Shown in pieces: positions 37,592 through 51,125 of a DNA stretch of 64,000 nt. Source of the DNA: Siphonodentalium dalli (taxonomy: Eukaryota > Mollusca > Scaphopoda > Gadilida > Siphonodentaliidae); contig CP136066.1 in the NCBI GenBank assembly GCA_032622095.1, positions 170,758,664-170,822,663 on the forward strand. The letters are read 5' to 3'. Under the pieces are notes generated by a model. That model did no database searches and had not been told where the DNA came from. It worked only from the letters and a program-made list of their open reading frames with translations. A program made the translations under genes and the position numbers. The first letter of the stretch is position 1. Each line of letters opens with the position of its first letter.

Positions 37592-40500
37592 GTATTGTGT
37601 GGGTCTCATTGATTCTCATTATTATAATTGTGATGAGTTATCTCTTATCAGGTAGTATGTAGGTCGCATTGATCTCATTATTATAATTGTGACGAGTTGA
37701 TTCTCATTATAATTGTGATGAGTTATCTCTTATTAAGTATTGTGTAGGTCTCATTGATTCCCATTATCATAATTGTGATGAGTTATCTCTTATTGAGTAT
37801 TGTGTATGTCTCATTGATTCTCATTATCATAATTGTGATGAGTTATCTCTTATTAAGTATTGTGTGGGTCTCATTGATTCTCATTATCATAATTGTGACG
37901 AGTTATCTCTTATTAAGTATTGTGTGGGTGTCGTTGATTCTCATTATAATTGTGACGAGTTATCTCTTATTAAGTATTGTGTAGGTCTCATTGATTCTCA
38001 TTATAATTGTGACGAGTTATCTCTTATTAAGTATTGTGTGGGTCTCATTGATTCTCATTATAATTGTGACGAGATATCTCTTATTAAGTATTTTGTAGGT
38101 CTCATTGATTCTCATTATCATAATTGTGATGAGTTATCTCTTATCAAGTATTATGTAGGTCTCATTGATTCTCATTATCATAATTGTGATGAGTTATCTC
38201 TTATTAAGTATTGTTTTTGGGTCTCATTGATTCTCATTATTATAATTGTGATGAGTTATCTCTTATTAAGTATTGTGTAGGTCTCATTGATTCCCATTAT
38301 CATAATTGTGATGAGTTATCTCTTATTAAGTATTGTGTAGGTCTCATTGATTCTCGTTATCATAATTGTGATGAGTTATCTCTTATTAAGTATTGTGTAG
38401 GTCTCATTGATTCTCATTATCATAATTGTGATGAGTTATCTCTTAATAAGTATTGTGTAGGTCTCATTGATTCTCATTATCATAATTGTGATGAGTTATC
38501 TCTTATTAAGTATTGTGTATGTCTCATTGATTCTCATTATCATAATTGTGATGAGTTATCTCTTATTGAGTATTGTGTATGTATCATTGATTCTCATTAT
38601 CATAATTGTGATGAGTTATCTCTTATTAAGTATTGTGTGGGTCTCATTGATTCTCATTATCATAATTGTGATGAGTTATCTCTTATTAAGTATTGTATAT
38701 GTCTCGTTGATTCTCCTTATCATAATTGTGTTGAGTTATCTCTTGTTAATTATTGTGTGGGTCTCATTGATCCTCATTATCATAATTGTGACGAGTTATC
38801 TCTTATTAAGTATCATGTAGGTCTCATTGATTTTCATTATCATAATTGTGACGAGTTATCTCTTATTAAGTTTTGTGTAGTTCTCATTGATTCTCATTAT
38901 CATAATTGTGATGAGTTATCTCTTATTAAGTATTGTGTAGGTCTGGTTGATTCCCATTATCATAATTGTGATGAGTTATCTCTTATTAAGTATTGTGTAG
39001 GTCTCATTGGTTCTCGTTATCATAATTGTGACGAATTATCTCTTATTAAGTATTGTGTAGGTCTCATTGATTCTCATTATCATAATTGTGATGAGTTATA
39101 TCTTATTAAGTATTGTGTAGGTCTCATTGATTCTCATTATCAAAATTGTGATGAGTTATCTCTTATTAAGTATTGTGTAGGACTCATTGATTCTCATTAT
39201 CATAATTGTGATGAGTTATCTCTTATTAAGTATTGTGTAGGTCTCATTGATTCCCATTATCATAATTGTGATGAGTTATATCTTATTAAGTATTGTGTAG
39301 GTCTCATTGATTCTCATTATCATAATTGTGATGAGTTATCTCTTATTAAGTATTGTGTAGGTCTCATTGATTCTCATTATCATAATTGTGACGAGTTATC
39401 TCTTATTAAGTATTGTGTAGGTCTCATTGATTCTCATTATCATAATTGTGACGAGTTATCTCTTATTAAGTATTATGTAGGTCTCACTGATTCTCATTAT
39501 CATAATTGTGATGAGTTATCTCTTATTAAGTATTGTGTAGGTATCATTGATTCTCATTATCAAAATTGTGATGAGTTATCTCTTATTAAGTATTGTGCAG
39601 GTCTCATTGATTCTCATTATCATAATTGTGATGAGTTATCTCTTATTAAGTATTGTGTAGGTCTCATTGATTCTCATTATTATAATTGTGACGAGTTATC
39701 TCTTATTAAGTATTGTGTAGGTCTCACTGATTCCCATTATCATAATTGTGATGAGTTATCTCTTATTAAGTAATGTGTAGGTCTAATTGATTCTCACTGT
39801 CATAATTGTGATGAGCTATCTCTTATTAAGTATTGTGCAGGTTTCATTGATTATCATTATCATAATTGTGATGAGTTATCTCTTATTAAGTATTTTGTAA
39901 GTCTCATTGATTATCACTGTCATAATAGTGATGAGTTATTTCTTATTTCGTTTTGTATAGGTCTCATTGATTCTCATTATAATAATTGTGATGAGTTATC
40001 TCTTATTATGTATTGTGTAGGTCTCATTGATTCTCGTTATCATAATTGTGATGAGTTATCTCTTATTAAGTATTGTGTAGGTCTCATTGACTCTCATTAT
40101 CATAATTGTGATGAGTTATTTCGCATTAAGTATTGTGTAGGCTTCAATGATTCTCATTATCATAATTGTGATGAGTTATCTCTTATTAAGTAATGTGTAG
40201 GTCTCATTGATTTTCACTGGCATAATGGTGATGAGTTATCTCTTATAAAGTATTCTGTAGGTCTCATTGATTCTCATTATCATAATTGTGAAGAGCTATC
40301 TCTTATTAAGTATTGTGCAGGTCTCATTGATTCTCATTATCATAATTGTGATGAGTTATCTCTTATTAAGTATTGTGTAAGTCTCATTGATTATCACTGT
40401 CATAATGGTGATGAGTTATTTCTTATTTCGTTTTGTATAGGTCTCATTGATTCTCATTATAATAATTGTGATGAGTTATCACTTATTGAGTATTGTGTGG

Positions 40501-42163
40501 GTATCATTGATTCTCCGTTATCATACTGGTGATGAGTTATCTCTTATTAAGTATTGTGTAGGTCTCATTGATTCCCATTATCATAATTGTGATGAGTTAT
40601 CTCATATTAAGTATTGTGTAGGTCTCATTGATTCTCATTATCATAATTGTGATGAGTTATCACTTATTGAGTATTGTGTGGGTCTCATTGATTCTCCGTT
40701 ATCATACTGGTGATGAGTTATCTCTTATTGAGTATTGTGTAGGTCTCATTGATTCTCATTATCATAATTGTGATGAGTTATCTCTTATTAAGTATTGTGT
40801 AGGTCTTATTGATTCTCATTATCATAATTGTGAAGACTTATTTCTTATTGAGTATTGTGTAGGTCTCATTGATTCTCATTATCATAATTGTGATGAGTTA
40901 TTTCTTATTAAGTATTGTGTAGGTATCATTGATTCTCATTATAATAATTGTGACGAGTTATCTCTTATTAAGTATTGTGTAGGTCTCGTTGATTCTCATT
41001 ATAATAATTGTGATGAGTTATCTCTTATTAAGTATTGTGTAGGTCTCATTGATTCTCATTATAATACCTGTTATGAGTTATCTCTTATTAAGTATTGTGT
41101 ATGTTTCATTGATTCGTATACAAATAATTGTGATGAGTTATCTCTTATTAAGTATTGTGTAGGTCTCATTGATTCTCATCATCATACTTGTGATGAGTTA
41201 TCTCTTATTAAGTATTGTGTAGGTCTCATTGATTCTCATTATCATAATTGTGATGAGTTATCTCTTATTAAGTATTGTGTAGGTCTCATTGATTCTCATT
41301 ATAATAATTGTGACGAGTTATCTCTTATTAAGTATTGTGTAGGTCTCGTTGATTCTCATTATAATAATTGTGATGAGTTATCTCTTATTAAGTATTGTGT
41401 ATGTCTCATTGATTCTCATTATAATACCTGTTATGAGTTATCTCTTATTAAGTATTGTGTATGTTTCATTGATTCGTATACAAATAATTGTGATGAGTTA
41501 TCTCTTATTAAGTATTGTGTAGGTCTCATTGATTCTCATCATCATACTTGTGATGAGTTATCTCTTATTAAGTATTGTGTAGGTCTCATTGATTCTCATT
41601 ATCATAATTGTGATGAGTTATCTCTTATTAAGTATTGTGTAGGTCTCATTGATTCTCATTATAAATAATTGTGACGAGTTATCTCTTATTAAGTATTGTG
41701 TAGGTCTCATTGATTCTCATTATAATACCTGTTATGGGTTATATCTTATTGAGTATTGTGTATGTTTCATTGATTCGTATACAAATAATTGTGATAAGTT
41801 ATCTCTTATTAAGTATTGTGTAGGTCTCATTGATTCTTATTATCATACTTGTGATGAGTCATCTCTTATTAAGTATTGTTTAGGTTTCATTGATTCTCAT
41901 TATAATACCTGTTATGAGTTATCTCTTATTAAGTATTGTGTATGTTTCATTGATTCGTATACAAATAATTGTGATGAGTTATCTCCTACTAAGTATTGTG
42001 TAGGTCTCATTGATTCTCATTATCATACTTGGGATGAGTTATCTGTTATTAAGTAGTGTGTAGATTTCATTGATTATTATAACAATTATTGTGACGAGTT
42101 ATCTCTTATTAAGTATTGTGTAGGTCTCATTCATTCTCATTATTATAATTATGATGAGTTATT
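37592..42163 (+). repeat. 60-bp satellite array 2
   Basis: About 76 monomers of the same family and orientation as array 1, but more diverged and without its 50-bp monomers. Length variants differ: 54-bp monomers near 37930-38070 (CATTATAATTGTGACGAG), 61-bp monomers with TTCTCCGTTATCATACTGG near 40510 and 40690, and a 1-bp insertion near 41665. The array ends ...GATGAGTTATTTA, the same monomer phase at which array 1 ends. The long repetitive reading frames are a by-product of the 60-bp period. Confidence 0.97.
40921..41660 (+). repeat. 360-bp six-monomer higher-order repeat in array 2
   Basis: Six distinctive monomers (with TATAATAATTGTGACG, TCTCGTTGATTCTC, TATAATACCTGTTATG, GATTCGTATACAAATAATTG, TCATCATACTTG and a standard one) recur in order at 40921-41280 and 41281-41640. 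A partial, drifted third set continues to about 42050. A separate 181-bp two-copy duplication lies at about 40441-40800. Confidence 0.88.
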
Positions 42164-42417
42164 TATTGCATCATAAATATGAACTCTGTGTAGCAACACA
42201 TTTGCGAAAAAAACCGATTCACATTTGAAGAGAAATGACGAGAATGGTTATTTTTATCACTTTAATTTACGATTACTGCTTTATTCATAACATTTGTAAC
42301 TATGATTGTGATGGTAGCGGTGCTTTTTTCATGACATATATTTTGATGGTAGCGGTGCTGTTTTCATAACATATATTATCTCGATTGTGATGGTAACGGT
42401 TCATAACATATATTACC
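42164..42417 (+). repeat. Short GATGGTAGCGGT tandem repeat between satellite and X-box repeat
   Basis: After about 145 bp of unremarkable AT-rich sequence, three imperfect units of GATGGTAGCGGTGCT..TTCATAACATATATT occupy 42309-42410. A related GATTGTGATGGTAGTGGTT lies just outside the inverted partner at about 59130-59150. Confidence 0.7.
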
Positions 42418-45400
42418 ATGAGCCAGGAACGAAAATGGTACCAATTTGGTGGGCAAATTCTATCAACATATTTCTGAAAGCTTATAATCTGAAGTTTATC
42501 TCAGTGCTGTGGCGCACCGGGGCAGTGTAGCTTAGTGTCAAAATGTGTGTTTCCATGGCAACGGAGGGTGTTTTTGGTTGGTATAAAAAATATGCCTATG
42601 ATGGTTTATAACTAGAAACTTTAATGCCGCACGTCTACCTTTGCATCGATACGGGGTGCTACCCTTGGTGGGCTTTCTTTTAGCACTGGAGAAATCCCTT
42701 CAAGAGGTCAAGGTCATATATAAAGGTCAAGGTCATTGACCAAAATAATAGGATTTTTCATATCGAGTCATACATTTTCTACCCACTGAGTTTATGTATC
42801 ATTTCTGAATACGTTATCTTTACTCAGAAATAATCTATATCATATAGGCTACATGGAGAACTGCGTTGTTATTGAAACGGAGAAGTCTGTCATGAGATAT
42901 AGTCCTTTAAACTTGGTGACCATTTTCAAAAATGGGTCAAAATCAGTTATTTCACAAGCTATCGTGCTTCTGTGTATAGTATAGATTAGATACTTATAGT
43001 GGGATATTAGGGTTGAATCATGATTTTAGTGGCTAAAGCATGAGACTTCAAATATATGTTGCTCAGTTATAAGGAAAACATTTTTGGAAGGGTGCTCGGG
43101 TTGGGGGGTCATTTGTCATGATAAACTCAGGTTTCCATGGCAACGACATAAAATATATGAAGAAATATTTAAAACGCCACTTTTAAGATTCAATGAACCT
43201 GTGATTAAAGAAATGATGTTAACTCATATCTGACTCATTACTGGTCCACAAAACGGACTGGGCCACCAGGGCATATAGGTTCAGGGTCAATTATCAAGGT
43301 CAAGGTCATTGGAAAAAATGTATTATTTTGGTCTATTTTTTACTAATTGTCTCATATTTCGCTACCCCTAGTGCATTAGTCATAACAGTAATCCCCATAA
43401 CAATATAGAAAATTTAGGGTGCCATCACCACGTTCAATTTGATATATGGCACACTTGATATAAGACGATCGCTGTAAATATGTCACAACATATAGTTCAT
43501 ATATAATCACAGTTTTAAGTGTTACTTTTTATAGTATCTGTGGCAATACATAATTCACGATACATTGCCGTATAGAGATCATCAGACCAAAATTTTTACA
43601 ATACTTCACATATATTTTGCTCAGTTATAGTGGAAACTTCAGATGAGAGATCATGTGTCAGGAAAGACTACAATAGATGTTTCCATGGCAACGGCATCAA
43701 ATATTGTGAGAAAAGCTGACAAACGTCCACTGCTGGCAACCGGATGAGTCTTGTGTTAGAATAAATGAAGTGAACTCATAGTGCCATTCAATGGTCCATC
43801 AAACGGATTGGGTCATAGGACACATAGGGTCAAAGTCAACTGTTACGGTCAAGGTCAATCACTCTTATTAGTACCTCACAGTGTGCCAGTATCCTTTTCA
43901 CCAACTCATAGGGGCTTCAAGACAGCTGATACCCCCAGTCAATGCTGTCATATGCCACCATATTGCGTACGTCCTGATATCAGAGCAGATTTTCCACACC
44001 CTACTATTTTTTTTTTAGTGGCAGATCCCACATGTCCATGGTTTGGTTTGTTCGGGTTTCTGAATTGGACAAAAATCTTTTAAAACATGCAAAAATATGG
44101 TTGTTCAAGTTATTTGCCAGACGGGTTTTGTAACTGGTCCATGCTGTCTGCGTAGAAAGTTCAATATATCCCAGATTAAAATTATAAATGATCAAATGAT
44201 AAAAGTGTAAGGGGGTGCTGCCACTCTATCAGTATGCCAAGTTCCATACTTTAGATCCTAAAATCGAGATGCAATCCTTAATGGACCCCGCTATATGTAA
44301 GGAATAGGAATGTGCATAAATCCCAGATATGAGAATAGAATATACATGTAAGTGGCATGATCTCCGTAATATTGACTCTGCGTGGAGACATATATCCTAC
44401 GTTGGCTCCAAATAATGTGATCTCTTCATATATGGAATATGTTGATTGGCTGAAAAACTGCTTATTGTGACCCACATGCATGAGTAAACTTGATTCTACG
44501 ATGTATTCGATGGCTCCAGTCAAATGGTCACCAGACTGTCCGTATGGAGTTTGGTGACGATCGGAAGAAGAATGTGATATGTGGGGTGTGACAAATGATT
44601 TAGTCATAGAAAGAGTACAATCAAAGAGGGCTGCCGGTGGCGATGTTTTTCATCGAAAATCGTTAAAATATGATAGCTCCCATTTTAGTGGTGATCCTAA
44701 ACAAGACTGAATATTCAAAACAATTGTTCTCCAATGAGTTTATGTCATTCCCATGGAAACCATATTTTATCCGGATACATGACCCTTCTTCTAGGCATCC
44801 CCTTCTCAAATGTTTCGCTAAAACAATTGTCCTCCAATGAGTTTATGTCATTCCCATGGAAACCAATTTTTATCCGGATACATGACCCTTCTTCTAACAA
44901 TACATGATTAATCACATTCAGGGGTTTAGGTGAATGCCCAACTAGGCTCCACGTGTACATGTATTACGTATTTTGAATGGAAGTCCATTATAGAAGAGCA
45001 ACTGAGTGGGACTCGGTGTATTCTAGTTGGGCATTCATGTAAACCCCTGAATGTGATGATTAATCATCTGATATGTCTGCGATTAATATGTCTTCATGAT
45101 ATATCACTTATTGTGACAGACAAGGGTAAAGTGATGATACGATCGTTTAATGTATTGTTTACATGCGACAAATCAAAATTCTCTGGCTTTGTTTAGTTAT
45201 AAATTTAGTTGTTTTGTCATTTAACAAACCTCAGATTAATTCCATTTGCACCCCCCCCCCCCCCTGAATCAGAATCAAACCAAATAACATGTTTTTGCAT
45301 AATTCCATTTGCACCCCCTTGCACGTCAGTGCTCTGGCCTAATATCCTATATATTCATAAACCATGGTTCTATATATTCCCGGTATGAGACCATTCAGAT

Positions 45401-46480
45401 ATTTTTACCTGAAAAAAATCTAACACCTAGCGGTCTAACTCCAGACAAATGCACATGACTACGGACAAGAGACCAGGACACACCGGGCTGTCCATGGTTG
45501 TTCGGCCCGGGGTGAGAAAATTTTGAAAACTATACAAGAAAATCGCTAATCCTAGCATCTAGACTGGCCTCAACTGAAGCGTTCCTATTGTGTTGGAAAT
45601 TTCAATTGGGGGAGGGGTGCGTGAGAATTTTTTTGGGATTTACAGCTTGGAGTTACCGTTAAAATCTCGAGATTAACGGGGTCTTTACGTGGTGTTATAT
45701 GATGCTGACAAGTTCATTTAATGACAAAATCACGATTAGCCAATTAGGCTGGTTAAACAACACATGTGGGGCCCCACGTCAGTTTCATTTGCGGCCCAAC
45801 CACATATACCCCCCCCCCCACCACGGCCTCCGGCCCATCGGGAATTATCCTGGTCTCCCGATGGGCCAGTACGCCTCTGATCATGCTTGGTAAAGGCTGT
45901 CTATGTTCATATACACAAAGCTTCCATTTTACCTAATCTAAAGACATACAATAAAGATACCCCCACGATTCTGGACGTACAGTCCATTAAAGAAGAGAAA
46001 CGGGGTGTGACTCGGTCCAAACTAGCATAAATCCAACCAATATTTCAAGCTGTTGTGGACCAAGAAGTCTTGGTTTAGTGGTGAGGTGCTCTAATTATTA
46101 TGCATCATGATGGTGAGTGCTTGTATGACTAACATGCTAGGGGTAGTGGAATATGAGACAATTTATAGAAATAGATCAATATTACCATTTTCCAATAACC
46201 TTATACAGTATCAATTGGCCATGTCCCTATGTGTAATGTGGCTAATTCCGTTGATGGATCGTAATCGCAATAATTAGGGTCAACGGGTTGCCAGCAGTTT
46301 TCAGTTGGATTTTTCAACTTTTCTACAAATAGTTGATGCCGTTGCCATGGAAACCAGATTTATACTGACACATGACCTCTCACGTGGGTAACCCTCCAAA
46401 AAGTTTCCACTATTACTACACAACACGTATGTGAAGTTTCATGCTTTGGTTACTATAAAGTCACAAAATTGTAGTTATTT
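42418..46480. repeat. X-box/half-site repeat, left copy (mosaic of inverted blocks)
   Basis: The block starts CATGAGCCAGG and is the inverted homologue of 56865-59126. It carries GTTTCCATGGCAACG at 42549, 43131 and 43679 and AGGTCAAGGTCA at about 42704, 42724, 43298 and 43845. From about 44718 the orientation switches: CCATGGAAACC half-motifs lie at 44750 and 44855, and CCGTTGCCATGGAAAC at 46339. The part 46130-46480 duplicates 56890-57250 in the same direction. No coding sequence is convincing anywhere in this 4 kb. The repeat looks like part of another palindromic mobile element whose ends I could not fix. Confidence 0.75.
44718..45064. repeat. ~102-bp tandem pair followed by a 158-bp stem-loop
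   Basis: CTCCAATGAGTTTATGTCATTCCCATGG occurs twice (from 44728 and 44830). It is followed by an inverted repeat: ATTAATCACATTCAGGGGTT at 44907 pairs with AACCCCTGAATGTGATGATTAAT near 45042, with GGTGAATGCCCAACTAG pairing CTAGTTGGGCATTC inside it. The loop is about 75 bp. Confidence 0.8.
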
Positions 46481-47926
46481 TGGTCTTGATGGTAATGCAA
46501 CGTGGCTTATATTATACGGCTACAAATACAATAAACATATTACGATTATTTATAAACAAGCTGACCTGGCCGACCTCGTCCGTGCTAGTTAGGGATTTCT
46601 TTGTGATCGCCTCCGTCTGGGCAGAATATACAGCGTCTGGACAAACTATTGTTCGATCGGTTCAGAAACATATGTATGTAGATTAGCCACATGAAAATGC
46701 AGGGCAAGTTCGACATTGGATTCGGTCCGCCCATTCTTTTCTAAGTCCTTGTCGACTTAGAATTTGCTGATTATTTTGGTTTCCATGTGACAACTTTAGT
46801 TTTAGTTATCTGATTGTTTCAAATCTGGTATATGTATTACTCATGTGAAAAATACAGGTAAAGTTCGAACGTTATGGCCCTTGTTGTTTCAGGTGACAGC
46901 TTTTGTTATGGTTATCTGTTTGTTAAAAATTTGGCCAACATTACACAACTGTCCCCTGGTAAGGCTGCCGCGATAGGATATAGTATCATATAAGCAGATA
47001 GAGTTATTCCCATTGAGTAGCCTGCTGTCGCGGCCTCGCGGGTACCAGCCGTTGTTTGAATAAACATTGCGTAACATGACACGAGACTCTGGAGATTCCT
47101 AGTTAAAATGTTATCTTTTCAGTGTGCGCTCAAACTTCTAAATCAACTATGCATTGTTAAATATACAACAATTTCTGTATAGTTTGACTCTTCAGTTACA
47201 AAAATCGGACGGTAAACACTCAAATTATAATAATATTATATATTCGTATACTAGTATCGATCTGCCGGTCGAAAAATGTTAAGCAAGACAGAACAAGTGA
47301 ACTGCATTGCATCATAGCCGCATGGGCCGGGAGTGGGGCTTGGAGGGCTGCAGCCCCTCCCAACATTTTGAAAGCTCAATATTCAGGCAAATTGAATGGT
47401 ATTTCAGGTGCAAATTAATGTATATTACAGTATTTTTTCACATTTCTGCCCGAATTATACACACTTAAGGTTAACCGTACACATTTTTTAGCTTTAGCTA
47501 GCCGACCTTTTAAAATTCTATGAGACTTTATTAAGTATTCAATTTCAGCAGGATTTAATTTAAATTTGTAATTTGTATTTGTAAAATTTATATCCCAGTT
47601 TGTGGGAAGTGAGAACAATATATATTTATTATAATGATATAATCATCAGTTAATATAGAGTTCAGTTGGGGCGTATTTTCGTTAATAATTTACGGTTAAA
47701 ACTTTTGAAACGCTCTTTAAGGTTTCACGTTGTGCGTATTCTGGCGCATAACACCAATTAATTTCTGGTAAAACTGGCCACCAGGCTGAGATGGATGTCA
47801 GCATAAACTTATGAGATTGGTTATATCTCACAACTTAGGATTTAGATATAAAAAGTATGGATGGTGTTCACTTTCTGCAATGTTCTAATTCAGTGTCATT
47901 ATTAACTTGAACAACTGTTCAATGAC
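46481..47926. other. Mostly unrecognised; one dispersed repeat copy at 46573-46670
   Basis: The stretch TAGGGATTTCTTTGTGATCG..CAAACTATTGTTCGATCGG matches about 13195-13290 within the 5.9-kb TIR element. The rest of this 1.4 kb shows no supported gene. Confidence 0.65.
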
Positions 47927-49123
47927 TAGCGCTGGGACAGTTGGGTTTTTTTCCTAACCGGTTAACCACGGGCATTAACCTAACCATAACCGGTGAACCG
48001 TGACCAGTATTACCCTCAGTACGAGATTGAATACATACTATATACTACATACTATATCGGCAAAACAAATGTTTATTACGCGTCCCGGAAACGTTGATAT
48101 ACATGCGATCACAAACGATGTCTTGGACATACAATGCGTTCCCGTTACGGCGATCAAATAGTTGTAAATCGATGTTTACGGGAGTTTCGCACTGCATAAC
48201 GCTTGCTTGCAAAACCTTCAACGACGAAATATAGTCCCCCCCCTGTGTGTATCCCGGGGCCCCCGTCACGATTAGCCCAAACAATGTACTGAAGATACGC
48301 ATACTGTTGTTTAGTAATGTTAAGTGTTTGGGTATAGCCTATAGGCAGGTATGTATTAATCACAGTGGCTACACGATGTTACTTCAATTATTTAATAAAT
48401 AAATTCAAACAAAATTAAATCGTCGTGATTCATTACTCAAGCCCCAGCCAGTGTTTAGGAATTAACGTTATCACTAGATATCCTCTTATTTCCCACTCCC
48501 AGTAGGCCTGTGTTTTTTCTGGATGTGCGACTTCATATTGGATGTTGATCCAGAATAAACGAATCGCCTTCGGCAGGCCTTGCATACCGCCCATTTCTTC
48601 TTCCTTTTTTTTTTCGTCATCTTGAATTATATAACTAAATGTCCCGAAACGTTTGATTTCCGTTTGTGTAGGTCTTCTGTCATCGCTTTGAGACGAACTA
48701 ATGGTAATGACAAGGGGGGGGGGGGCAGTTTCAAGAAAACAGACATAATATTGATGACGTAGTAAAAGTCTAGACTTGATTGCTTTGATGTATGCCGCGG
48801 TGCGCGTGCGCGTGCAGCCGGAACGTCATGTAATGCCGCCAAAGGAAATTGGCATTGAATGTGTAGCAAGTTATTCACAGACTGACACAGATAAGAGTGT
48901 TGTTGTTGGTTTCACGTCTAGAAAAGCCACCGGTGATCAAACAGGCATGTGTTGTGGGGTATATGAATACACAATCAACTGTCCAAATCGCTTCTATAAG
49001 CGGCTACTACGTTGATAGTACGATCGTTATCAATATTACGGTGATCCGGCTGTGGCCTCCTCCAACCGGTTGACACGCATAACCGAACCGTAACCGGTTA
49101 TCCGGACAACCGCCCCAGCACTA
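47927..49123. mobile_element. hAT-like non-autonomous element, 1.2 kb
   Basis: The left end TAGCGCTGGGACAGTTGGG and the right end (reverse-complemented) TAGTGCTGGGGCGGTTGTCC are inverted, followed by GGTTAACC / CCGGTTA-rich subterminal sequence on both sides. The flanks TCAATGAC (47919-47926) and CCAATAAC (49124-49131) agree at 6 of 8 positions, consistent with an aged 8-bp duplication. TAGxGCTGGG ends with CCGGTTAAC subterminal motifs fit the hAT superfamily. No transposase is recognisable. A poly-G run lies at 48714-48724. Confidence 0.75.
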
Positions 49124-51125
49124 CCAATAACGAGATTTAACTTCACAAAACCATTGTTATGTGAACATTACTGGTACAGTCAGAATGGCATTACTGAGTA
49201 AATTAAATTAATCCAATAAGATACCAAACAAATGGCATTGGAAAAGCTCAAAGCATTGAGAAATATTCTAATAATATTTTCGACTAAAGTAATCGAACTT
49301 ATTTCACTACTAAGTTGTTGACAAATCACTGTAACAGTTCTGTTTACATAACAATAATTTCATTGTGCGGCATTTTTTTGTTGGAGAACTTTCAATAATT
49401 GTTATAGCAACAGTTATAGATTTAGTTCAGTTGCCTCCAATTCTGCCCCTAATAGAGGAAGAGTAATAGAAACTTCAAAGGGAGGCAAGATTGTTGTCCC
49501 ATCAAGGGTCAGATCTGCCACAAAGTGTGCAGTTTGTACTCAGGCATTATTTCATGCCGTGCATTTAATTTAATTGTGATATATATATATATAACAATTA
49601 AATTAAATGCACGACATGAAATAATGCCTGAGTACTTTTATGTCAAATTTTGCTTGACCAATTAGAAAAATGAAAGCAGGCCATCTGACATCGTCAACTA
49701 ATCAGAAAATAGCCTGTGCGATCAAAGGCTACTTTTGCCGCCCGGCAACGGATCCCATTCTGCGGATTGATAAGTTAGCTGAGTTTTGAATAGCAAATGA
49801 CATGAAAAACAGATGTCACATTTTTTTGTAACGAATTTAATATTGTTTTTTTGTACCGAATATTAAAAAATTATAACGCCAAAATTATGGTCTTTTATAG
49901 ACATCCCGCATTACAGTTTTATGCATGATGACTCCAACCGTTCCACCAGAGACGAGGGTTTTTACTCTATGTTGAGTAGATCCATGTGTCCTGGATTTCA
50001 TATTACACGAATTGCTACAATATTCAATTACCATTACACGGGCACAATTGTGAGCCATGTCATGTTTTAAATATCTCAGTTTGAATAACTTCTAAATGTT
50101 GGAAATTTCTTTACGCCCACAATCTATCCGAGTCTGGATTTATAAATTTATCTCGACCGTCACGGGGATCGCTCCCCCATATAAAACGTTGTGTTCGTAT
50201 TTGGAATTAAGTTGAATACAAGTTAATTGTATGGGTACATAACATTCAAATATGTTCACAAACATGCATGAGTTGGAAATAAGCAGAATGCTATGCATCT
50301 TTGCAATCACAGGAACCCGCCATTAAACTTCAAAGGTAATTAAGCTTTTACATTTTAAAAGCAATAGTTTATAGTGCTTCATAATGAGTTATTTTGTATT
50401 GTTTTAAAATAAAAAAGCTTACCTTTGATATATTGCATGGTTAGTCGTAAATGTGAAATCACTTATTCTTATTGCACAGTATATATCTAGATAATAGTTA
50501 ATTTATATATTTTGTTCTTTGTGTATAGTGTATATATTTGTTCGGCAAGCATGAAACGTTTATGTAAGAATGTTCAATCATATTATCTGAAGTATAAATA
50601 AATTATAAGACACATCTATGGTTCATGCATTATCCTTTCCCAATACAACAAAGTTATGGAGACACAGACTCAGTATGATTATTCATTGCCGCGGTGTCAT
50701 ATGCGCTTAATTTAGTGAGCGTGAACAAATACCCATTTCTTATCGAAATGTCCATTTATCGATCGGAATGGCTTTAAGTTGAATACAAGTTAATTGTATG
50801 GGTACATAACATTCAAATATGTATGGGTACATACATTGGGATATTCCTCAACAAATCAACTTGAAGCGCGGCATGAAAATCGATTCAGATTTTCGCCCAT
50901 GTCGGGGTTAGAACCCTTGCCAACCTGGTGTATTCCAGACTGTGATGATCGTATCCACAACCTAAGTAGCACAATATATAAATTATACTGTTCGGGTATT
51001 AGTGGCCTAATAAACATTTACAGCGCCGGAATCAACAAACGGCGAAAATTCGGGTACTGCCAGTAAACTCACCTAATAAACTAGACGCGTGATTCCGTCT
51101 GGTGTATAAGTGCCGACAATACAAA
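49124..51125. other. Intergenic, with hairpin and a 48-bp direct repeat
   Basis: Apart from the hairpin at 49536-49635, the only structure I see is a direct repeat: TAAGTTGAATACAAGTTAAT..TTCAAATATGT at 50208-50255 and again at 50775-50822. No supported gene. Confidence 0.65.
49536..49635. repeat. 100-bp near-perfect hairpin
   Basis: GTACTCAGGCATTATTTCAT pairs with ATGAAATAATGCCTGAGTAC. The arms of about 45 bp are nearly perfect (GCCGTGC against GCACGAC is the main mismatch) and close on a (TA)n loop at 49578-49592. Candidates are a small MITE or a structured RNA source. Confidence 0.9.

Noticed and set aside
37754..42056. The same repeat protein frames in array 2, including the hydrophobic LIIIIVMSYLLLSIV frame as a membrane protein
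   Set aside because: It is the alternative frame of the same satellite. Length variants of 54 and 61 bp interrupt it.
48045..48302. 85-codon minus-strand frame with a signal-peptide-like start (MRIFSTLFGLIVTGA)
   Set aside because: It lies inside the 1.2-kb hAT-like non-autonomous element. It is short, has no homology I recognise, and has no supporting neighbours.
50860..50960. Possible tRNA or tRNA-derived SINE around GGGGTTAGAACCC
   Set aside because: The B-box resemblance is weak, and I could find no A box or cloverleaf at the correct spacing.
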